A stretch of 35,355 nt of DNA from SIG673 sp045660565 (GCA_045660565.1 JAZRDX010000153.1:1-35355); one strand, 5' to 3'. Shown: positions 15,151 through 24,095, numbered from the stretch's first letter. Program-made: numbers and translations. The notes: generated by a model not told the origin, from the sequence alone.

Positions 15151-15519
15151 TTATTTCTCCTCCGCGTCAGCCTTTACAGTCTTCTTGGTGGATTTCTTAG
15201 CCGCCTTTTTTGCAGGCTTCTTTTCTTCGATAGCTTCTTCCTTAGCTTCTTCTTTAGCCTCTTCCTTAACCTCTGCGATAATTTCTTCCGCGTCCTGCTC
15301 CTTTATGTTTCCTTCCTCATCAAGCTCTTCATCAAAGCAGATCTTGCAGGACTCGCAGGTGCCGTCGCAACCATCCTCGTCGCATAAGTCGTCTGCCTCA
15401 TCCTCCTTAGTCGCAAGCTTTCTTCTCATTCTTGCAAAGATTGCCGCAACCGCCGCAGCAGCAGATGCTATAATTCCAAATATAATCAAAAACTTTAAAA
15501 ACCCGTTTAATTTTTTCAT
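15151..15519 (-). CDS. Membrane-anchored Cys-rich, Lys/Ala/Glu-rich small protein
   Basis: The 122-residue product has one N-terminal hydrophobic segment (FLKFLIIFGIIASAAAAVAAIF, roughly 7-28). Next comes a cysteine cluster with Cys at 46, 51, 55, 58 and 61 in an acidic context (DGCDGTCESCKICFDEE). The tail begins as EEAKEEAKEEA repeats (predicted helix) and ends as a histone-like basic run, KPAKKAAKKSTKKTVK. No known domain was recognised. The cluster could bind metal. The low-complexity tail makes similarity matches unreliable; antisense ORFs here are shadows. Confidence 0.7.
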   Translation of the reverse strand: MKKLNGFLKFLIIFGIIASAAAAVAAIFARMRRKLATKEDEADDLCDEDGCDGTCESCKICFDEELDEEGNIKEQDAEEIIAEVKEEAKEEAKEEAIEEKKPAKKAAKKSTKKTVKADAEEK

Positions 15520-15719
15520 TATGTTTTCTCCTTTTATTCTTTATTTGTTTTCTTATATAAATATTATATCACATTTTCCGTTTTTTGTCTATTATCTATT
15601 TCATTTTTTTGTAAACTTTTTTTAAATGGGGCTATGTAACGGTTTTCTCGCCGCTTTTCATCAATTTCCACCGACTTTACCGCCGTTCTTTTCTCAGCGG
15701 CGCGGTGTTCAAGCGACGT

Positions 15720-16367
15720 TTACCCTATGCGCAGCGCTTTAACTGCCGCCGCCTTATCCTCAGCGCGAAAAACCGCGGAGCCGGCTACGCAAACGGTAAG
15801 ACCTTCATTTATAAGCTCGCCGATATTCTGTTCGGTTATACCGCCGTCAGCCTCTATCTCGGCGGAAACACCGTGCTTTTCACAAAGCCTTACCGCCTCC
15901 CCTATTTTTTTCACTGTTTCGGGGATAAGCTTCTGACCGCCAAAGCCCGGCTCAACGGTCATTATAAGTATAAGGTCGCAAAGGTCAATATAAGGCTCTA
16001 TTTCGGAAACAGGAGTTTTGGGCTTTACCGAAAGCCCCGCTTTCATTCCGAGGCTTTTTATTTTCATAAGTGTCGCTCTGACATCGGAGCAAGCCTCAAG
16101 GTGAACGGTTACACTGTCCGCACCTGCCTTTTTGTAGTCCTCTATGTAACGCAACGGTTCTTTTATCATAAGATGTACGTCGAAATAAAGCTTTGAAATC
16201 TTTCTTATCGACGAAATGACGCAGGGACCGAACGAAATATTCGGAACGAAATCTCCGTCCATAACGTCAAGATGCAGCCATTCTACGCCGCCGTTTTCAA
16301 CCGCCTTTATATCCTTTTCAAGGCAGGAAAAATTCGCGGCAAGGAGGGAAGGTGATATTTTAAGCAT
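15720..16367 (-). CDS. rpe: Ribulose-phosphate 3-epimerase
   Basis: The 215-residue TIM-barrel enzyme interconverts ribulose-5-phosphate and xylulose-5-phosphate in the pentose phosphate pathway. Family signatures are evident: ISPSLLAANFSCLEKDI at the start, HLDVMDGDFVPNISFGP with metal-binding His and Asp, FDVHLMI, MTVEPGFGGQKLI and the C-terminal EADGGITEQNIGEL. Length matches the family. The start has AAGGAAG upstream. The gene is single, without the rsgA neighbour often seen in Firmicutes. Confidence 0.96.
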   Translation of the reverse strand: MLKISPSLLAANFSCLEKDIKAVENGGVEWLHLDVMDGDFVPNISFGPCVISSIRKISKLYFDVHLMIKEPLRYIEDYKKAGADSVTVHLEACSDVRATLMKIKSLGMKAGLSVKPKTPVSEIEPYIDLCDLILIMTVEPGFGGQKLIPETVKKIGEAVRLCEKHGVSAEIEADGGITEQNIGELINEGLTVCVAGSAVFRAEDKAAAVKALRIG

Positions 16368-16608
16368 TGTTTTTCTTCCTTATATTTTATTTTTCGACAC
16401 ATACCAAAGCTTTTTCCACAGCCTGTGTCTCGCTGTTACTCTAAGCAGGATACGGAAAAATAAAAATTTTCCGTTTAGCTTTTATTTACCTTAATTTTTA
16501 AAATTTCAAATTTCCGAAAAGCTGTTTTTTCCATTTTATTATTCTTTACGAAAATTCCCGTTTTTAAAGCCGTCTGCGCTCGGTGTCATTACTTTACCTG
16601 CGCCATAT
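16368..16608. other. Intergenic region upstream of rpe and the small RNA
   Basis: This AT-rich stretch contains the likely minus-strand promoter region of rpe and, at its right end, a weak plus-strand promoter for the small RNA. No ORF with a ribosome site was found. Confidence 0.45.
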
Positions 16609-16616
16609 TATAATAA

Positions 16617-16746
16617 GAGGCAAAACCTCGCTTCCCGCTGCTTTGACAGGACGTTAAACAAGACGGTCGTGTACTTTTTCGGTCCTTGCCGCAGGGAGCT
16701 TTATATAACGGAGCCGAGACGGAAAATACCGTTTTGGCTCCTTTTT
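16617..16746 (+). ncRNA. Candidate small RNA, unidentified family
   Basis: A strong plus-strand terminator ends a region that has no plus-strand gene, which implies an independent transcript of about 130 bases. A TATAAT box at 16609-16614 precedes it; the -35 region is poor. Predicted helices are GAGG/CCTC (16617-16629), CTGC/GCAG (16638-16641 with 16691-16694) and, nested inside, AGGAC/GTCCT (16648-16652 with 16682-16686). No ORF is present. It does not match signatures I know for SRP RNA, tmRNA or RNase P; a divergent 6S RNA cannot be excluded. Confidence 0.5.
16710..16746 (+). terminator. Intrinsic terminator of the small RNA
   Basis: The stem GGAGCCGAGACGG (16710-16722) pairs with CCGTTTTGGCTCC (16729-16741) over 13 bp, two of them G-U, with a 6-base loop. 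TTTTT follows at once. The minus-strand side has no T-run, so it acts on the plus strand. Confidence 0.85.
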
Positions 16747-16774
16747 GTTTTCAGCAAAAATCCATAGGTAAGTT

Positions 16775-17680
16775 TTACATAAACTCATGATAAAGTGAGT
16801 TTTCGGGCAGATACTCTGCGCTTATTTCGTCAGCATCTCTTAATATTTCAAGTATCCACTGTGCTTTTTCGTAGTATTTACTTTCTTTTTTCACCTCGGG
16901 AAGTATCTTGAAAAGATCTTTCTTTAGCATACAAGGCTCGTAACCGAGAAGTGAATTTATACTGAAATCGGTTGTACCCGCGTAAGGCAGTATATTTTTA
17001 TCCTCGTTTTCGGTTACGCTTTCCCAAAGATGAAAGGAAAATTCGGGGGACGCCGCGCGGAATTTATAATCCCTTACAAGACGTCGCCATAGGCGAATCT
17101 CTCTCGGAGAAATAACGCTTTCACCAACCGTAAGACTTTCAAGGGGTGAGATATAAAAGCTTTTTATTCTGTCCTTTTCCTCTATAAGCGAGGTAACCGC
17201 GGGGTATATAGCCTGTATTCCTTCAAAAATAACTATATCGTTCTTTTCTACAAAAAAATCGTCGTATTTTACCCGTCTTGCCTGCACGAAATCGAATCTC
17301 GGAAGGCGCGCGCCTTTCCCGTTCTGAATACTGTGCATAAAGCTTGAAAGCTCAGGAAGGTCAAGCGCCTTTTCGGAATCGAAATCAAGCTTTCCGCCCG
17401 ATTTTACGGCTTCGCGTTCAAGCTCGGTTCTGTCTCTGAAGAAATCGTCGATGGATATTATTTTTACCGTTTTACCTCTCTCCGAAAACTCGGAAACCAT
17501 CTTTTTTGACGCTGTGGTTTTTCCCGAGCAGGTGGGACCCGAAAGGGTTACGAACTGAAGTCCGTCAGTCTCACACAGCTCCTTCATAACCGCGTCAAGA
17601 CGGTTTTCAAAATCCCCGTCGCACTCTTTAACGTAGCTTATCTTTTCGTTTTCCAATGCAAATTTCAGCTTTGCGATCAT
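16775..17680 (-). CDS. Uridine kinase-like nucleoside kinase
   Basis: The 301-residue protein has the P-loop of the phosphoribulokinase/uridine kinase family (LSGPTCSGKTTASKKM, near residue 45). The second family region follows (IISIDDFFRDRTELEREA), then FDFDSEKALDLPEL-like and the lid region (IVIFEGIQAIYPAV). It should phosphorylate uridine/cytidine or a related nucleoside. Many clostridial homologues carry an additional N-terminal TGS/ThrRS-like domain; here only about 40 residues precede the P-loop, so this is the short form. AGGAGG precedes the ATG. The gene is 19 bp downstream of hemZ and likely co-transcribed. Confidence 0.85.
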   Translation of the reverse strand: MIAKLKFALENEKISYVKECDGDFENRLDAVMKELCETDGLQFVTLSGPTCSGKTTASKKMVSEFSERGKTVKIISIDDFFRDRTELEREAVKSGGKLDFDSEKALDLPELSSFMHSIQNGKGARLPRFDFVQARRVKYDDFFVEKNDIVIFEGIQAIYPAVTSLIEEKDRIKSFYISPLESLTVGESVISPREIRLWRRLVRDYKFRAASPEFSFHLWESVTENEDKNILPYAGTTDFSINSLLGYEPCMLKKDLFKILPEVKKESKYYEKAQWILEILRDADEISAEYLPENSLYHEFM

Positions 17681-17699
17681 AGGCGCGCCTCCTTATCAG

Positions 17700-19184
17700 T
17701 TAGAAATGCTCTTTCGCAAAGGCCTCGATAAATCTGTCGCGCTCCTCTATATTTTTTCCGTACGTTTCCGTATTTAAATATTCGTACGGGTATTTCGGCA
17801 TAGAGGTTCTCTTTATTACCGACTTATCCTTTGCAACAAGCTTTGTAACGGCTCCCGCACCCGCGGCAAATACCGAATGAACCTCCTCCATCATATAGAT
17901 ATTGTAAAGTCCCTCGGCACCCGGAAGCGAGTAGCCGACGTTTTCAAAGTTACCGACCGTGTTTTTCTGTCTGTAAATATAGTACGGAACGTATCCGGCA
18001 ATCCCTGCCGCTACCTGAGAGTAGTCAACGCTCTTACCCGTCTCTCCGCCCGTTCTTGAATAAACCTCGGTTCCGTTACGGAGAAAATCCGACGCCTTCT
18101 TTACGCAGAAGGTATGGAAGGTTATATTATCGGGGCGAAGCGCTATTATATCGTCAACGGAACGGGAAAAGCTTGAAAAGCTTTCTCCGGGAAGTCCCGC
18201 AATCATATCGGTGTTAATATATTTTATGCCGCTTGTACGCGCAACGTCGTAGGCTCTGTAAAAATCCTCGGTGGTATGGTGTCTGCCTATGCTTTCAAGA
18301 ACCATATCGTTAAGCGTCTGCGGATTTACGCTTACTCTCGTTACACCGCCGTCAACTATCAGCTTCATTTTTTCGGCGGTTACCGTATCCGGTCTGCCCG
18401 CCTCAAAGGTAAACTCCGAGAGCGACGAAGGGTCAACGTGAGAGTTTATTTTTTCAAGAAGCGAGCCTATCTGTGCAGGACTCAGAACGGTGGGAGTTCC
18501 TCCGCCTACGTACACGGTTCTGACGTTAAGACCGAGTCTTTTTATATTTTCGAAGGTTCTGTCGATATCTGTGTAAAGCTGTGTAAGATAGTCGTCCGTC
18601 ATCGAAAGAAGTCTCTTGGTGGAGTATGAAACAAAGGAGCAGTACGCGCATCTCGTAGGACAAAACGGTATGGAAATATAAACCGAGCAGCTGTCGGCAG
18701 GGGTTTTCTTTATTATCTGCGCTTCTTTTTTCGTTATATCCGTAAGAAGCGAAGCTTTTTTGGGATTAAGGAAATATTCGCTGCAAAGCTCCTTGCGTAT
18801 CTCGCTGTAGCTTTTACCCGCCGCGCTCATTTCGGCGGCGATTTTCGCGGGGCGGACACCGGTAAGTATTCCCCACGGTGGCGTACAGCTGAAGATTTCC
18901 TTTCCTGCGGCAACTACAGCTATTCCGCTTGCTATTTTCGCCGTTCTCTGCTTGGTTATTCCCTCTCTGTAAGGTTCAAAATGCTCTTTGAAAGCGCATT
19001 TTCCCTCACTTTTCATTTCGGCAGTCGCGGTTACTCCGCTATCGTTATGTACGACCGAAAGAGAAAGCACGTCAGAGGAATCCGTAAGCTCCTCGTCCTC
19101 AGAAAATTTAGCTCCCGGGAAAAATATCATACAGAGCGTCTGAGCATAATACGTGTTAATATCTCCGCTAATAAACAGTTTCAT
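17700..19184 (-). CDS. hemZ: HemZ-type coproporphyrinogen dehydrogenase (radical SAM)
   Basis: The 494-residue enzyme belongs to the oxygen-independent coproporphyrinogen III oxidase-like radical-SAM group. The iron-sulfur motif is C-P-T-R-C-A-Y-C at residues 175-182, followed by the SAM-binding GGGTPTVLS and the family segment VSVNPQTLNDMVLESIGRHH. The long N-terminal region ending GILTGVRPAKIA is the HemZ type rather than HemN. No other haem genes lie nearby, so the true substrate is uncertain. The start at 19184 has GGAG six bases upstream; a TTG at 19196 overlaps that site and is rejected. Confidence 0.88.
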   Translation of the reverse strand: MKLFISGDINTYYAQTLCMIFFPGAKFSEDEELTDSSDVLSLSVVHNDSGVTATAEMKSEGKCAFKEHFEPYREGITKQRTAKIASGIAVVAAGKEIFSCTPPWGILTGVRPAKIAAEMSAAGKSYSEIRKELCSEYFLNPKKASLLTDITKKEAQIIKKTPADSCSVYISIPFCPTRCAYCSFVSYSTKRLLSMTDDYLTQLYTDIDRTFENIKRLGLNVRTVYVGGGTPTVLSPAQIGSLLEKINSHVDPSSLSEFTFEAGRPDTVTAEKMKLIVDGGVTRVSVNPQTLNDMVLESIGRHHTTEDFYRAYDVARTSGIKYINTDMIAGLPGESFSSFSRSVDDIIALRPDNITFHTFCVKKASDFLRNGTEVYSRTGGETGKSVDYSQVAAGIAGYVPYYIYRQKNTVGNFENVGYSLPGAEGLYNIYMMEEVHSVFAAGAGAVTKLVAKDKSVIKRTSMPKYPYEYLNTETYGKNIEERDRFIEAFAKEHF

Positions 19185-19251
19185 TACTATCTCCAAATTT
19201 TAAAAATTTAAACATCGGGTATTTTTAAAAAATTTTCGTCCTTTGCGTTCT

Positions 19252-19713
19252 TCAGTTCGCCTTTGCGAAATCCTTTTCGGAATCAAGTATTATGGTAACG
19301 GGACCGTCAAGCGACGTATCAATCTTCATATCCGCACCAAACTCGCCGCTTTCGGTTTTAAGACCGCTGCTTTTCATTTTTTCTATAAAATACTCATAAA
19401 GCATATTTGCAACGTCAGGCTTTGCCGCTCCGAAAAAGTCGGGGCGTGTTCCGCGGCGGCAGGACGCGCAGAGAGTGAAATTCGATATAACCAGAATCTC
19501 GCCCTTAACGTCGCTTACCGAGAAATTCATTTTCTCGTTCTCGTCCTCAAAAATACGCATTTTCAGTATCTTTTCCGCCATTTTTTCAGCTTCCCTCTCG
19601 CTGTCTCCCTCTTTTACTCCGAGGAGAATGAGAAGTCCGCTATTTATGGCTCCGACGGTTTTACCCTCAACGCTTACCGCCGCGCTTTTAACTCTTTGAA
19701 TCACTGCCGTCAT
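19252..19713 (-). CDS. dtd: D-aminoacyl-tRNA deacylase
   Basis: The 153-residue protein matches DTD, which hydrolyses D-amino acids wrongly attached to tRNA. It begins MTAVIQRVKSAAVSVEG and contains the catalytic motif SNFTLCASCRRGTRPDF (family SQFTL..RGxRPSF) and the C-terminal GADMKIDTSLDGPVTIILDSE. Length is typical. Note the first residue of the usual SQFTL motif is followed by N rather than Q. It sits between recJ and hemZ on the same strand, an arrangement related to the relA-dtd-hemZ clusters of other Clostridia. Confidence 0.95.
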   Translation of the reverse strand: MTAVIQRVKSAAVSVEGKTVGAINSGLLILLGVKEGDSEREAEKMAEKILKMRIFEDENEKMNFSVSDVKGEILVISNFTLCASCRRGTRPDFFGAAKPDVANMLYEYFIEKMKSSGLKTESGEFGADMKIDTSLDGPVTIILDSEKDFAKAN

Positions 19714-19798
19714 ATATTAAATCTCCGTCAAGCTTTAAAAAAGCTTTTTCTGATTGAACTTTCGTTTCTGCCTGCTTTTATCAAATGTCAGGCTACCG

Positions 19799-22003
19799 CT
19801 ATACAAGCTGCTTTTTCAGATTTTTATATCTCGGAACTCCGAAAAGATTTACCTTTTCCGTTGTTCTCGCAACCGATATTTTATAGTTTTCCGTTCCGGA
19901 AAGCGAGACCGACGGAAGCGTTTCAAGCGAGATAAGTCCAACGTCTGACAGAATTAAAAGTGAAAATTTCAGCTTTGCCGCTCGCATTTCGCTCCCCGCC
20001 GCTTTTACAGCCTTATGAAGTCTGTAAAGCGAAACGTACTGCGTGCTCTGTGCCATTTCTTTTACCGTGCGGTAAACTGCCGCAAAATCGTCTCTGTCAG
20101 GTAAAATTCCGTCCTCTGCGGAAAAGACTTCTCCCTTTTCCTTTCGGTTAAGCAGCTCGCATTCCGATTTGCAGTAATCTCCGTTTTCGGAAATTTTCGC
20201 GTCGATAACGTGAAGCTGAACGCTTCTTTTTCCCATGAACTCGTTTATTCCGAGATTGAAAACAAAATCTGCCGTATCTCCTCTTTCGAGATCAGCCTCC
20301 CATATCGGAACACCGAACGCAAGCGCATCTATCTCACCTTTATCGGTTTTAACCGTTATCTTGGTATGCTTTCCGCCGCCTATTGAGGTAACAGACGAAA
20401 TCGGAAGATTTTTTACAACGAATACCGGCTGAGGATTTCCCGTTCCGCAGGGCTCAAGCCTATTAAGCTCGTCTGCGTTTTCAAGAGTAAGCTCAGAGCT
20501 TAAAATTTCAAGATCTATCTCTACGGTTGCCTCATTATCCTCGGGATTAATGCGGTTTCTTGCGTATCCGTTTATTCTTTCGCGAAGCGCATCAATGTTT
20601 TCCGCTTTAACGGTAAGCCCCGCCGCAAGATCGTGTCCTCCGTACTTTTCGAGCAGGTCCTTACAAGCCTCAAGAGCGTCGGAGATATTGAGCCCGTTAA
20701 TGCTTCTTCCCGAACCCTTACCTATACCGTCCTCAACCGAAATAAGTATGCTCGGCAGATTATATTTCTCGGTGATTCTTGACGAAACTATTCCTATTAC
20801 GCCGTGGTGCCAGTTATCTCCCGCAAGAACGAGAACCGGGTTTTCGGAGAAATTGTGCGTTCTTTCGGCGAGAGCCATAGCCTCCTCCGAAATTCTGTTT
20901 TCCTCACTTTGACGGATAACGTTAAGCTCGCAAAGCTCCGCCGCTATTTTCTCCGCGTCCGCTCTGCTGTCGCACGTGAAAAGCTGAGCGCCGAGCCGTG
21001 CGTCCGAAACTCTGCCCGCCGCGTTTATTCTCGGCGCGAGCGTATAACCTATAAACGAAGAATTGATCTTACGTTTTTTCGGGAATTTCTGATTTTTTCT
21101 ATCGGTTGCGAGGTCGATAAGCGCGTCTATTCCAACTCTCGGTTTCTTTTCTATCATCGAAAGCCCCGCCGCGCATATAAGTCGGTTTTCGTCGGTAAGC
21201 GTCATTACGTCCGCAATAGTTCCTACCGCAACGAGGTCAATATATTTTCCGCATATCTTTTCAAGGAAGTTACTTTTACCGCTTTCTATAAGACGGCGAC
21301 ACCTTTCATCGGGCGAAAGCGCGCTTCCGTACTCACCGAAAATCTTCTTTTCCTGTACGGAAAACTCAAGCGCGGTGAGAAGCTTGAATACGACTCCTAC
21401 ACCGGCAAGCTCTTTAAAGGGATATTCGTCATCGGGGCGCTTCGGGTTAACAACGGCAAAGGCGGAAGGAATTTCGTTCTGACACCTGTGATGATCGGTT
21501 ATAACCGTGTCAATCCCGATGCTTTTCATGTATTCGGTCTCTTCTACCGCCGTTATACCGGTATCGACCGTTATTACAAGCGACGTCCCCTTAGCCTTCA
21601 GCTCATCTATTGCCGAAACGTTTATTCCGTAGCCCTCGGAAAGTCTGTTCGGTATGTAATAATCGACGTTAGCTCCAAGCTCGGAAAGATACAGATAAAG
21701 TGAGCTTACCGAGGTTACTCCGTCAACGTCGTAGTCTCCGTATACCGTTATTTTTTCTCCGCTTTCCACAGCACTGAGTATTCTCTCTACCGCCTTATCC
21801 ATATCCTTAAGAATAAAGGGGTTATGAAGAAGCTCGGCTTCACTGCTTAAAAATCTCTTTGCCGCATCCGGTGTGTCGTACCCTCGCAGCACGAGTAGTC
21901 TTGAAAGAAGGTTGCCTATTGAAAGCTTCTCTGAAATTTCCCGAACCTTCCCGTCGTCCCCGGCAGTCGGGAACCTTAAAATCCATTTATTTGACTTTGG
22001 CAT
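19799..22003 (-). CDS. recJ: Single-strand DNA exonuclease RecJ
   Basis: The 734-residue protein carries the RecJ DHH phosphoesterase core: VYGDYDVDGVTSVSSLYLYL (DHH motif I), LVITVDTGI, TVITDHHRCQNEIP (the DHH triad) and DLVAVGTIADVMTLTDENR. The DHHA1 domain has GYTLAPRINAAGRVSDA and then GKGSGRSINGLNISDAL and KYGGHDLAAGLTV. An OB-fold region follows. RecJ degrades single-stranded DNA 5' to 3' in recombination and repair. The C-terminus extends past the OB fold by about 150 residues (from SECELLNRKEKGE on), a variable tail seen in some Firmicutes RecJ. AAAGGA precedes the ATG. Confidence 0.95.
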   Translation of the reverse strand: MPKSNKWILRFPTAGDDGKVREISEKLSIGNLLSRLLVLRGYDTPDAAKRFLSSEAELLHNPFILKDMDKAVERILSAVESGEKITVYGDYDVDGVTSVSSLYLYLSELGANVDYYIPNRLSEGYGINVSAIDELKAKGTSLVITVDTGITAVEETEYMKSIGIDTVITDHHRCQNEIPSAFAVVNPKRPDDEYPFKELAGVGVVFKLLTALEFSVQEKKIFGEYGSALSPDERCRRLIESGKSNFLEKICGKYIDLVAVGTIADVMTLTDENRLICAAGLSMIEKKPRVGIDALIDLATDRKNQKFPKKRKINSSFIGYTLAPRINAAGRVSDARLGAQLFTCDSRADAEKIAAELCELNVIRQSEENRISEEAMALAERTHNFSENPVLVLAGDNWHHGVIGIVSSRITEKYNLPSILISVEDGIGKGSGRSINGLNISDALEACKDLLEKYGGHDLAAGLTVKAENIDALRERINGYARNRINPEDNEATVEIDLEILSSELTLENADELNRLEPCGTGNPQPVFVVKNLPISSVTSIGGGKHTKITVKTDKGEIDALAFGVPIWEADLERGDTADFVFNLGINEFMGKRSVQLHVIDAKISENGDYCKSECELLNRKEKGEVFSAEDGILPDRDDFAAVYRTVKEMAQSTQYVSLYRLHKAVKAAGSEMRAAKLKFSLLILSDVGLISLETLPSVSLSGTENYKISVARTTEKVNLFGVPRYKNLKKQLV

Positions 22004-22099
22004 TACTTAAAATCCTTTATATTTGTTACCTTTATACGGCTTAAGCCGCACGCGTTCCATATACGTTTTATTCGTCAGAAACGCTTTATACCGCGCCTT

Positions 22100-23731
22100 T
22101 TAATCTATCGGCGCGTATCTTTCCATTAAAATCTGGGCTCTGGATATTCCGTCAACCGCGGCGCTTGTTATACCGCCCGCGTATCCCGCGCCCTCTCCGC
22201 AGGGGTAGAAATTTCCGTATCCCGCGGCAGTACCGTTTTCAAGTCTTGTAATTCTGTACGGAGAGCCTGTTCTCGTCTCGGCACCCGTAAGTAAAGCGTT
22301 CGGGGCATCAAAGCCCTTCATGCTTTTTCCAAAACGGCGTATTCCCTTTTTGAGCATTCCGTTTACAAAGTCAGGGAAAAGAGTGTCAAGTCTTGCGACC
22401 TTAACGTTTTTGCCACCCATATAAGTCGGCATAACCGACGACGGCTCGCGAAGCGTTTTGCTCTCGCTTAAGTAATCACCCACCGTCATTATCGGTGCGC
22501 AGTAGTTACCTCCGCCGAGCGCGTAGGCTTTTCTTTCTATCGCCCTACAAAACTCCATCGTTCCTCCAAACGCCGCACAGTCGGCAGGCGTTACCGAAAC
22601 GCAGACGGCACAGTTAGAGTTTCTTCCGTCTCTTGCGTAGCGGCTCATTCCGTTTACCACGACTCCGCCTTCCTCGCTCGCACCGGCGACGACCTCACCG
22701 CCCGGGCACATACAGAAGGTGTATACACCTCTGTCGTTTTCACGGTAGGAATACTGATACTCCGCGTGTCCGAGAAGCTCCCTAAGATTTTTGTTCTTCT
22801 CCGCCGCTTTCATAAGCTCTTCTCCAAAGAGCGCGTTTTCAACGTTTTTGCGTAAATGCTCGATTCTTACTCCGACGCTGAGCGCTTTTTCTTCGACGGA
22901 GAAATTAGTCATTTTTAAATAAGAATAGACATCTCTTGCGCTATGACCGGTAGCAAGTATAACCGCTCCCGCCGGAATATCTCCGCACGAGGTTTTTACC
23001 GCGGTTATGTTACCGCTCGCATCGGAAACTATTCCTTTGAACGCGCAGCGAAAACGTATCTCACCTCCGAGACGGATAATCTCGTCTCTTATCCCCGAAA
23101 CGGCACCCGTAAGCTTATCCGTTCCGACGTGAGGCTTTGCCTTCGTCATTATATCCTTCGGCGCACCGAAGTCGGCAAAACGCTTTAAAACGTATCTGCA
23201 TCTTTCGTCGTTAATTCTTGTAACGAGCTTGCCGTCCGAGAAGGTTCCCGCACCGCCTGCTCCGAACTGAATATTACTTTCGGTATCAAGCTTTCCCTCG
23301 GTGTAAAACCTTTCAACCGTCTTTATTCTTTCCTCGGTGTCGTCTCCGCGCTCAAGCACCAGCGGTCGGTATCCGTTTTCCGCTAAAAGCAGTGCCGCGA
23401 ACATTCCCGCAGGACCAAAGCCTACGACGACGGGACGTGCCGAAAGTCTTTCGCTACCATACCTTACGTTTACGCACGGCTCCGCGATAACTCTCATTCC
23501 CTCTTTTTGCAGCACTTCCTTTTCGGGAAGCGAGGAAACCTCTACCGCGACCGACCAAACAGAGGTTATATTGCCTCTGCGTCTGGCGTCTATCGAGCGT
23601 CTGTAAACCTCAGCTCCGAGAACGTTTTGTCTTCCAAGCAGCGATATAACTCTTTTTTGTGCAAATTCGGTTGCCGTCTCGGATTTCTCCGAAAGCGGCA
23701 ACCGAATGTCAGTTACTAAAATCCAATACAC
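22100..23731 (-). CDS. FAD-dependent dehydrogenase, COG2509-like
   Basis: The 543-residue protein is an uncharacterised flavoprotein of the NAD(P)/FAD-dependent oxidoreductase superfamily. A dinucleotide-binding GFGPAG (104-109) follows a 90-residue N-terminal domain. Other conserved stretches are QFGAGGAGTFSDGKLVTRIND, ILATGHSARDVYSYL, FCMCPGGEVVAGASEEGG and the C-terminal YPCGEGAGYAGGITSAAVDG. The physiological substrate of the family is unknown. Translation likely starts at a GTG (23731) because the family N-terminus begins there and no ATG fits; the ribosome site is weak. The gene is downstream of the cdaA pair. Confidence 0.88.
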   Translation of the reverse strand: MYWILVTDIRLPLSEKSETATEFAQKRVISLLGRQNVLGAEVYRRSIDARRRGNITSVWSVAVEVSSLPEKEVLQKEGMRVIAEPCVNVRYGSERLSARPVVVGFGPAGMFAALLLAENGYRPLVLERGDDTEERIKTVERFYTEGKLDTESNIQFGAGGAGTFSDGKLVTRINDERCRYVLKRFADFGAPKDIMTKAKPHVGTDKLTGAVSGIRDEIIRLGGEIRFRCAFKGIVSDASGNITAVKTSCGDIPAGAVILATGHSARDVYSYLKMTNFSVEEKALSVGVRIEHLRKNVENALFGEELMKAAEKNKNLRELLGHAEYQYSYRENDRGVYTFCMCPGGEVVAGASEEGGVVVNGMSRYARDGRNSNCAVCVSVTPADCAAFGGTMEFCRAIERKAYALGGGNYCAPIMTVGDYLSESKTLREPSSVMPTYMGGKNVKVARLDTLFPDFVNGMLKKGIRRFGKSMKGFDAPNALLTGAETRTGSPYRITRLENGTAAGYGNFYPCGEGAGYAGGITSAAVDGISRAQILMERYAPID

Positions 23732-23921
23732 TTTTTTACCGTTTCTTTCTGTCTTAGCAGTTTTCTTTTTATAGACCGCCTCTTTTGCCGCTTAAAGCCG
23801 CGTGTTTTCCGTCATCTTCACCTTTTTGCCGCTACTTGGAATCAGCGTTCTCCTTGAAACAGCGTCATACCGAACCCCGTCCGAGAGAGTCGCAAACCGA
23901 GATTTTTACCTACGGCAGCTT

Positions 23922-24095
23922 TCAAAGTGCTACCGAAAAAACCCAGACGAGAAAAGCCGCAAGCACGCTTACAACTATCGCGGTTACGTCAAGAGCCGCA
24001 GATGTTTTTATTTTAAAATCGCTTCTTGAATCGGAACGCATTAAAAAGGACTTATGCTTAAGCTTTTTTTCCTGTCCGTTACCTAAATGATTCAT
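23922..24095 (-). CDS. 57-aa single-pass membrane peptide in the CdaR position
   Basis: The ORF starts at an ATG overlapping the cdaA stop codon (ATGA), which implies translational coupling. It encodes a basic N-terminus (MNHLGNGQEKKLKHKSF) and one hydrophobic helix (VTAIVVSVLAAFLVWVFSVAL) before a stop. In most Firmicutes cdaA is followed by cdaR, a YbbR-domain protein with an N-terminal anchor helix; the present ORF looks like such an anchor without YbbR domains. Only 190 bp remain before the next gene, with no YbbR-like coding. It may be a cdaR remnant or a genuine micro-regulator of CdaA. Confidence 0.6.
   Translation of the reverse strand: MNHLGNGQEKKLKHKSFLMRSDSRSDFKIKTSAALDVTAIVVSVLAAFLVWVFSVAL

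Noticed and set aside
15146..15625. A 159-codon plus-strand Ser/Phe-rich frame
   Set aside because: It is the antisense of the Lys/Glu/Ala-rich membrane protein gene and a typical low-complexity shadow.
16617..16746. Identification of the small RNA as SRP RNA, tmRNA or RNase P RNA
   Set aside because: The conserved SRP loop, the tmRNA tRNA-like ends and the RNase P core were not found; the length is too short for the last two.
20804..21703. A 299-codon plus-strand frame opposite recJ
   Set aside because: It is antisense to well-conserved RecJ motifs and shows no domain of its own.
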